A stretch of 64,000 bases of DNA from Blastococcus sp. CPCC 205250 (GTDB lineage Bacteria > Actinomycetota > Actinomycetes > Mycobacteriales > Geodermatophilaceae), in the NCBI RefSeq assembly GCF_019799925.1, contig NZ_JABGCG010000001.1:124001-188000 (forward strand), in the 5' to 3' direction. Position 1 is the stretch's first letter, and every line of letters starts with the position of its first letter. Of this stretch, positions 61,389 to 64,000 are shown one piece after another. Under the pieces are notes generated by a model that was given only the letters and a program-made list of their open reading frames with translations, did not search any database and had not been told where the DNA came from. Made by a program: the position numbers and the translations under genes.

Positions 61389-62445
61389 GGGCGTGCTGCG
61401 CCGGCTGGTCGACGAGCCGGCCGGCGTCGCCGACCACGACCGTGCCCACGTCGCCGGCTGCGCGACGTGCCTGGCCGGCCTGGAGTCCGCCCGTGCCGAC
61501 GCGCGGACGGCGGCCGTGGTGCTCGGCACCGGTGCCCCCGCCGTCGACGTGGAGGCGGGATGGGCCCGGCTCACCGCCGCGGCGCCGGCCCGGGCGGCGT
61601 CGGTCCCGGCGCGCCGCCGCAGCTGGGCGCCCGCGCTGCGCCGCCCCGCGGTCGCGGCCCTGGGCGCGGTCGTCGTCCTCTCCGGTGCAGGCGTGGCGGC
61701 GGCCAACGACTGGCTGCCGGTGTTCCGCACCGAGCAGGTGCAGCCCGTGCTCCTGGCCGAGGACGAGCTCGTCGCGCTGCCCGACCTGTCGGCCTTCGGC
61801 GACGTCGAGGTCACCGGCGAGGGCGAGCCGGCCGAGGTGCCCGACGCCGCCACCGCGGAGGAGCGGACCGGGCTGGCCGTGCCCGGGGTCGGCGACCTCC
61901 CGACGGGCGTGGACGGCGACCCGGAGCACCTGGTGGTCGACCGGCTCGAGGCGGTCTTCACGTTCTCGGCGGAGCAGGCGGCGGCGACCGCGGCCGCCGA
62001 GGGCGAGGAGCTGCCGGCCCCGCCGCCGGGGCTCGACGGCAGCCGGATCCGGCTGCAGGCCGGACCGGCGGTCGCCGCGGTGTGGACCCAGGACTCCGGG
62101 CTGCCGGTGTTCGCCGTGGGCCGGGCGGTCGCCCCCACCGCCGACTCCGACGGGGTGCCGTTCGAGGTGGTCCGCGACTACCTGCTGTCGCTGCCCGGGA
62201 TGCCCGACCGGGTCGCCGACCAGCTGCGCGACTTCTCCGCCGACGCGCGGACGCTGCCGCTCCCGGTGCCGGCGGAGATGGTCACGGCCTCCACCGCCGA
62301 GGTCGACGGCGTCGAGGCCACGGTGCTCGAGTCCCGCGACGGCGCCATGGCCGGGGTGGTGTGGGTGCGCGACGGGGTCATCACCGGTGTCGCCGGTGCG
62401 GTGAGCACCGACGAGGTGCTCGCCGTGGCCCGGTCGCTGCGCTGA
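61372..62445 (+). CDS. membrane anti-sigma factor-like protein
   Basis: A 357-aa protein, ATG 61372, overlapping the sigma gene by 17 nt. Residues 15-40 carry a zinc-binding anti-sigma motif H-x3-C-x2-C (HVAGCATCLAGL). One TM lies at about 85-107 (PAVAALGAVVVLSGAGVAAA). The remaining 250 residues are extracytoplasmic and rich in acid and Pro. They include GSRIRLQAGPAVAAVWTQDSGLPVFAVGRAVAP, a possible sensor domain with no recognised family. Likely releases the sigma on an envelope signal. Confidence 0.82.
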   Translation: MRHPTEGVLRRLVDEPAGVADHDRAHVAGCATCLAGLESARADARTAAVVLGTGAPAVDVEAGWARLTAAAPARAASVPARRRSWAPALRRPAVAALGAVVVLSGAGVAAANDWLPVFRTEQVQPVLLAEDELVALPDLSAFGDVEVTGEGEPAEVPDAATAEERTGLAVPGVGDLPTGVDGDPEHLVVDRLEAVFTFSAEQAAATAAAEGEELPAPPPGLDGSRIRLQAGPAVAAVWTQDSGLPVFAVGRAVAPTADSDGVPFEVVRDYLLSLPGMPDRVADQLRDFSADARTLPLPVPAEMVTASTAEVDGVEATVLESRDGAMAGVVWVRDGVITGVAGAVSTDEVLAVARSLR

Positions 62446-62447
62446 CG

Positions 62448-63437
62448 ATGGCAGCCGAGGACATGACGGTCGGGGACACGCGTACGGCCGCGCAGCTCGT
62501 CGCGGAGCTGCCGGACTCACCGGCCGTGTGGTGCTCGGGCCTGCGCAAGCGGTACCGGCGCCGCACCGCGGTCGACGGCGTCTCCTTCGCCGTCGGCCGC
62601 GGCGAGGTGGTCGGCCTGCTGGGCCCGAACGGCGCGGGCAAGACCAGCGTCATCAAGATGCTGCTGGGCCTGGTCCACCCCGACGCCGGCGAGGTGATGG
62701 TGCTGGGCCGGCCGGGCAGCGACCCGATGTCGCGGGCCCGGGTCGGTTACCTGCCCGAGCTCTTCCGCTACCAGCCGTGGCTCACCGCCACCGAGGTGCT
62801 GGCGCTGCACGCCCGGCTGGCACGCGTGCGGATGACCGACGGCGACAGCCACGACCGGCTGGCCGCGGTGGGCCTGGAGGGGCGGGCCGGCGACCGCGTC
62901 GGCGGGTTCTCCAAGGGCATGCAGCAGCGGCTGGGCCTGGCCGTGGCGCTGGTCGGCCGCCCCGAGCTCGTGGTGCTCGACGAGCCGACCAGCGCGCTGG
63001 ACCCGATCGGCCGCGTCGACGTGCGGGACCTCGTGCTCTCGCTCAAGGAGCAGGGCGTGGCGGTGCTGCTGAACTCGCACCTCATCGGTGAGGTGGAACG
63101 GGTCTGCGACCGGGTGGTCATCCTCGACGCCGGCCGGGTCGCCGCGGCCGGCACGCTGGAGGAGCTGCTCGGCCGGCGGGAGGTGCGGATGCACCTGACC
63201 GGCGTCGACGGCCGCGCCGAGGCGCGGCTGCGCGCGGCCGGCGAGGTGTCGGCGAGCCGGGACCGCTACACCGTGGTGCTGCCGGCCGACGACGACGGCG
63301 CGACCGTGCCGGCCCTCGTCGCCGACCTCGTCGCGCTCGGGGTCGGGGTGCACGCCGTCGAGCCGGCCCGGATCAGCCTCGAGGAACGGCTGCTCGGGAT
63401 CCTCCGGGCCGGGCACCCCGGGGAGGGCCACCGGTGA
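62448..63437 (+). CDS. ABC transporter ATP-binding protein
   Basis: A 329-aa ATPase, ATG 62448, 2 nt after the anti-sigma stop; ATG 62463 is an alternative. Walker A GPNGAGKTSVIKMLLG, Q-loop VGYLPELFRYQPWLTA, signature GFSKGMQQRLGLAVALVG, Walker B VVLDEPTSALDPIG and H-loop LLNSHLIGEVERV are present. A C-terminal regulatory domain of about 90 residues follows (RMHLTGVDGRAEARLRAAGE). Partner permease overlaps as GTGA. Confidence 0.94.
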   Translation: MAAEDMTVGDTRTAAQLVAELPDSPAVWCSGLRKRYRRRTAVDGVSFAVGRGEVVGLLGPNGAGKTSVIKMLLGLVHPDAGEVMVLGRPGSDPMSRARVGYLPELFRYQPWLTATEVLALHARLARVRMTDGDSHDRLAAVGLEGRAGDRVGGFSKGMQQRLGLAVALVGRPELVVLDEPTSALDPIGRVDVRDLVLSLKEQGVAVLLNSHLIGEVERVCDRVVILDAGRVAAAGTLEELLGRREVRMHLTGVDGRAEARLRAAGEVSASRDRYTVVLPADDDGATVPALVADLVALGVGVHAVEPARISLEERLLGILRAGHPGEGHR

Positions 63438-64000
63438 CCGTGCTGACCATCGCCCGGCTGACGGTCCGCGAGGCCGCGCGCCGGCGGGTGCTGTGGGCGC
63501 TGGCCGTCCTCACCCTGGCGCTGCTGACGCTCAGCGGCTGGGGGTTCTCCCGGCTGACCGGGCTGGACACCGAGTTCGGCGACCTCACCTCCGGCCAGGC
63601 GCGGCTGATCGCCTCCCAGCTGCTCAACCTGGTGATGTTCGGGCTGAGCCTCATCGCCGCGCTCGGCACCGCCTTCCTCGCCGGGCCCACCGTGGCCGGG
63701 GAGGTCGAGTCCGGCATGGCGCTGTCGGTGCTGGCCCGCCCGGTGCGGCGCTCGGCGGTGCTGCTCGGCAAGTGGCTGGGGCTGGTCACCGTCGGCTGCG
63801 GCTACGTGGTGGTGGCCGGGCTCGCGCAGTTCCTGGTCGTGCGGTGGGCGGTCGGCTACTGGCCGCCCGACCCGGCGGCGGGCCTGGCCCTGCTGGCCGC
63901 GCAGACGATCGCCCTGCTCACCCTCGGGCTGCTGCTGTCCAGCGTCATCTCCCCGATGGCGTCCGGGGTGGTCGCGGTCGGGCTCTTCGGCGCCACCTGG
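63434..64000 (+). CDS. ABC-2 type permease, cut by the right edge
   Basis: The first 189 codons of a permease. GTG 63434 overlaps the ATPase stop. It reads VLTIARLTVREAARRRVLWALAVLTLALLTLSGWGF (first TM), then a loop with GQARLIASQLLNLVMFGLSLIAALGTAFLAG, GEVESGMALSVLARPVRRSAVLLGKWLG (the E-x-G-M-A-L-S-V loop of ABC-2 exporters) and further TM segments to the edge. With the ATPase it forms an exporter controlled by the sigma/anti-sigma pair upstream. Confidence 0.9.
   Translation, partial: MTVLTIARLTVREAARRRVLWALAVLTLALLTLSGWGFSRLTGLDTEFGDLTSGQARLIASQLLNLVMFGLSLIAALGTAFLAGPTVAGEVESGMALSVLARPVRRSAVLLGKWLGLVTVGCGYVVVAGLAQFLVVRWAVGYWPPDPAAGLALLAAQTIALLTLGLLLSSVISPMASGVVAVGLFGATW

Overview
The window is very GC-rich (roughly three quarters by eye), uses GTG starts about as often as ATG, and is packed with short overlaps of the GTGA type. 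Gene content is typical of a free-living actinobacterium: SepH, DUF3027, DUF2530, DUF2771, an XPB-type helicase, UdgX, an F420-type LLM oxidoreductase and an actinobacterial citrate synthase. Family-level placement near Geodermatophilaceae (Blastococcus, Geodermatophilus, Modestobacter) is an inference from style and content, not a demonstrated result. No tRNA, rRNA, CRISPR array, insertion sequence or prophage was recognised.

Layout. 1-7.4 kb: end of an M20 peptidase gene, a DUF2510/scramblase protein, a candidate structured small RNA with its own promoter and terminator hairpin, a 44-aa ORF, a large LuxR-type ATPase regulator, a small unknown protein, an SF2 helicase and a small DNA-binding-like protein. 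7.6-18.7 kb: a PLP aminotransferase, an XPB helicase and its 756-aa helicase-associated partner separated by a divergent gentisate dioxygenase/IclR pair, small membrane proteins, an EEP nuclease, a nucleotidyltransferase-like protein and a cold-shock protein. 18.8-41.3 kb: DUF2771 lipoprotein, MFS protein with a Tyr/Pro/Gly-repeat head, DUF3027, DUF2530, purine permease, MarR-MFS operon, ThpR, aldo/keto reductase, thioesterase, an ABC-ABC-TetR operon with a readable promoter/operator, a TrmH methyltransferase, SepH, an S9 peptidase, SerC and citrate synthase. 41.4-64 kb: PdxH-MFS, a lipoprotein, UdgX, an ABC exporter, LLM oxidoreductase, a repeat protein, SMP-30, PEP carboxylase, GT2, an IMPase-like protein, an FprA-type reductase, photolyase-Nei, CsbD, and a sigma/anti-sigma/ABC operon cut by the right edge.

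From memory, the order XPB - helicase-associated protein - cold shock - DUF2771 - MFS - DUF3027 - DUF2530 - MarR - TrmH - SepH - SerC - Fpr - citrate synthase resembles the Rv0861c to Rv0889c stretch of Mycobacterium tuberculosis. Most of the window is therefore an actinobacterial core block with accessory genes inserted.

The most unusual signals are non-coding. A 70-bp palindromic element occurs twice, 20.7 kb apart. Each copy lies exactly between convergent genes and supplies the stop codon of the minus-strand gene. At 1165-1350 there is a candidate structured RNA closed by a perfect 14-bp long-range stem. Two genes (thpR and the tetR) appear to use CTG starts in CTGA overlaps, and many genes have a -10 box 6-7 nt before the start codon, predicting leaderless mRNAs. 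I found no multi-gene system that I would call clearly new.
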